Shown: piece after piece, positions 32,485 to 32,868 of the stretch
Layout: every line of letters starts with the position of its first letter
Numbering within the stretch: position 1 is the stretch's first letter
Origin: Nitrososphaerota archaeon
GTDB taxonomy: Archaea > Thermoproteota > Nitrososphaeria > Nitrososphaerales > Nitrosopumilaceae
Direction: 5' to 3'
Assembly (NCBI GenBank): GCA_028867615.1
Contig: JAGWGC010000006.1
Location: 1 to 32,868 of the forward strand
DNA: 32,868 bases
The notes under the pieces: generated by a model
What the model was told of the DNA's origin: nothing
What the model saw: the letters and a program-made list of their open reading frames with translations, nothing else
The model's database searches: none
Program-made: the position numbers and the translations under genes

Positions 32485-32838
32485 TCAGGCTCCTATAGTT
32501 TTCATCAGAACCTCTAATTTTACAGGTTTTTTAAGGCAGGCGTGTGCCCCTTTTTTCATAAGCTTTTGAATGTCTTCATCGTTGATAGATGAGGCAGTAA
32601 ACAAGACTATTTTGTGTTTTCCCATTTTTCCGTTTTTATATAGATTATCTATTACATCCACTCCGGTAAACTCTGGCATTGCCAAATCCAGTAATATCAC
32701 ATCGAATTTTTCTTGTTCAATCAGAGTCAGCCCATTCCTTCCATCATTTGCAACAATACATTCATGTCCCTTACTTGTGAGATACTTGGACATCATTTCG
32801 GTGATAGATTCATTATCATCTATTAGTAAAACTTTCAT
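32485..32838 (-). CDS. Response regulator receiver domain
   Basis: A 117-residue CheY-like receiver: acidic pair IDDNE (Asp7, Asp8), phosphoacceptor Asp51 in VILLDLAMPEFTG, Thr81 in LFTASS, and Lys104 in LKKPVKL. All conserved residues are present, so it should be phosphorylatable. There is no output domain before its TGA; the next codons in the same frame lead into the coiled coil and metalloprotease. A TATA-like AAATATAG/TATATAAAA stretch lies 15-30 bases before the ATG. Confidence 0.93.
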   Translation of the reverse strand: MKVLLIDDNESITEMMSKYLTSKGHECIVANDGRNGLTLIEQEKFDVILLDLAMPEFTGVDVIDNLYKNGKMGKHKIVLFTASSINDEDIQKLMKKGAHACLKKPVKLEVLMKTIGA

Positions 32839-32868
32839 TATAGTATCTGATTTTATATACTATATTTC

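Noticed and set aside
1-32868. tRNA, rRNA or insertion-sequence ends
   Set aside because: Intergenic regions were read on both strands; no cloverleaf with a TTCRA arm, no rRNA-like segment and no transposase or terminal repeats were found.

Overview
The window comes from an ammonia-oxidising archaeon of the Nitrososphaerota (Thaumarchaeota), most likely a Group I.1a (Nitrosopumilales-like) lineage. The evidence is an archaeal EF-1A–S10–RNA polymerase subunit P operon, a bifunctional fructose-1,6-bisphosphate aldolase/phosphatase, a 3-hydroxyacyl-CoA dehydrogenase of the type used in the thaumarchaeal 3-hydroxypropionate/4-hydroxybutyrate cycle, an archaeal threonyl-tRNA synthetase, a PEFG-type C-terminal sorting signal, and many very small zinc-finger proteins. 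The DNA is AT-rich. Many start codons sit about 25-30 bases after a TATA-like box, which points to leaderless mRNAs, and I used this to choose several starts. No rRNA, tRNA, CRISPR array or insertion sequence was seen.

Layout. 1-5.4 kb: the 3' end of HMG-CoA synthase (isoprenoid lipid synthesis), a 40-aa ribbon-helix-helix-like protein, two zinc-finger proteins, the convergent tuf-rps10-rpoP operon, and fbp with an unusual repeat-built disordered tail. 5.4-12.3 kb: a LOG-like nucleotide-binding protein, 3-hydroxyacyl-CoA dehydrogenase, small unknown genes (one interrupted by an in-frame TGA), a secreted pentapeptide-repeat protein, a ThDP enzyme of the pyruvate oxidase type, an EVE-domain protein and two zinc-finger proteins. 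12.3-12.8 kb: a gene-poor stretch holding a decayed gene with several lesions. 12.8-15.7 kb, minus strand: egtB-egtD (ergothioneine synthesis), a UBP-type zinc finger coupled to egtD by an ATGA overlap, and a small unknown gene. 15.7-20.4 kb: mostly small lineage-specific genes, a stand-alone Lrp/AsnC ligand-binding domain, an uncharacterised secreted protein and a PEFG-anchored surface protein.

20.4-27.8 kb: a DNA replication and repair cluster made of a Hef/FANCM-like helicase, a dCMP deaminase, and family B DNA polymerase carrying a 327-residue intein at the YGD/TDS active site. Both the helicase and the polymerase end in PCNA-binding-like peptides. A small zinc-ribbon gene, a ureohydrolase (agmatinase-like) and a TPR protein follow. 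27.8-32.9 kb, minus strand: thrS, several small unknown genes, and at the end a receiver domain, a membrane-anchored matrixin-type metalloprotease and a truncated CHASE3 sensor.

Most unusual points: (1) the receiver domain and the coiled-coil/TM/metalloprotease lie in one reading frame, separated only by a single TGA, with the coiled coil continuing back to that stop; (2) the aldolase/phosphatase has a ~190-residue Q/G/P/R-rich tail built from 75-bp tandem repeats; (3) ergothioneine genes are translationally coupled to a UBP zinc finger; (4) the PolB intein has a degenerate homing endonuclease; (5) several genes are visibly decaying.
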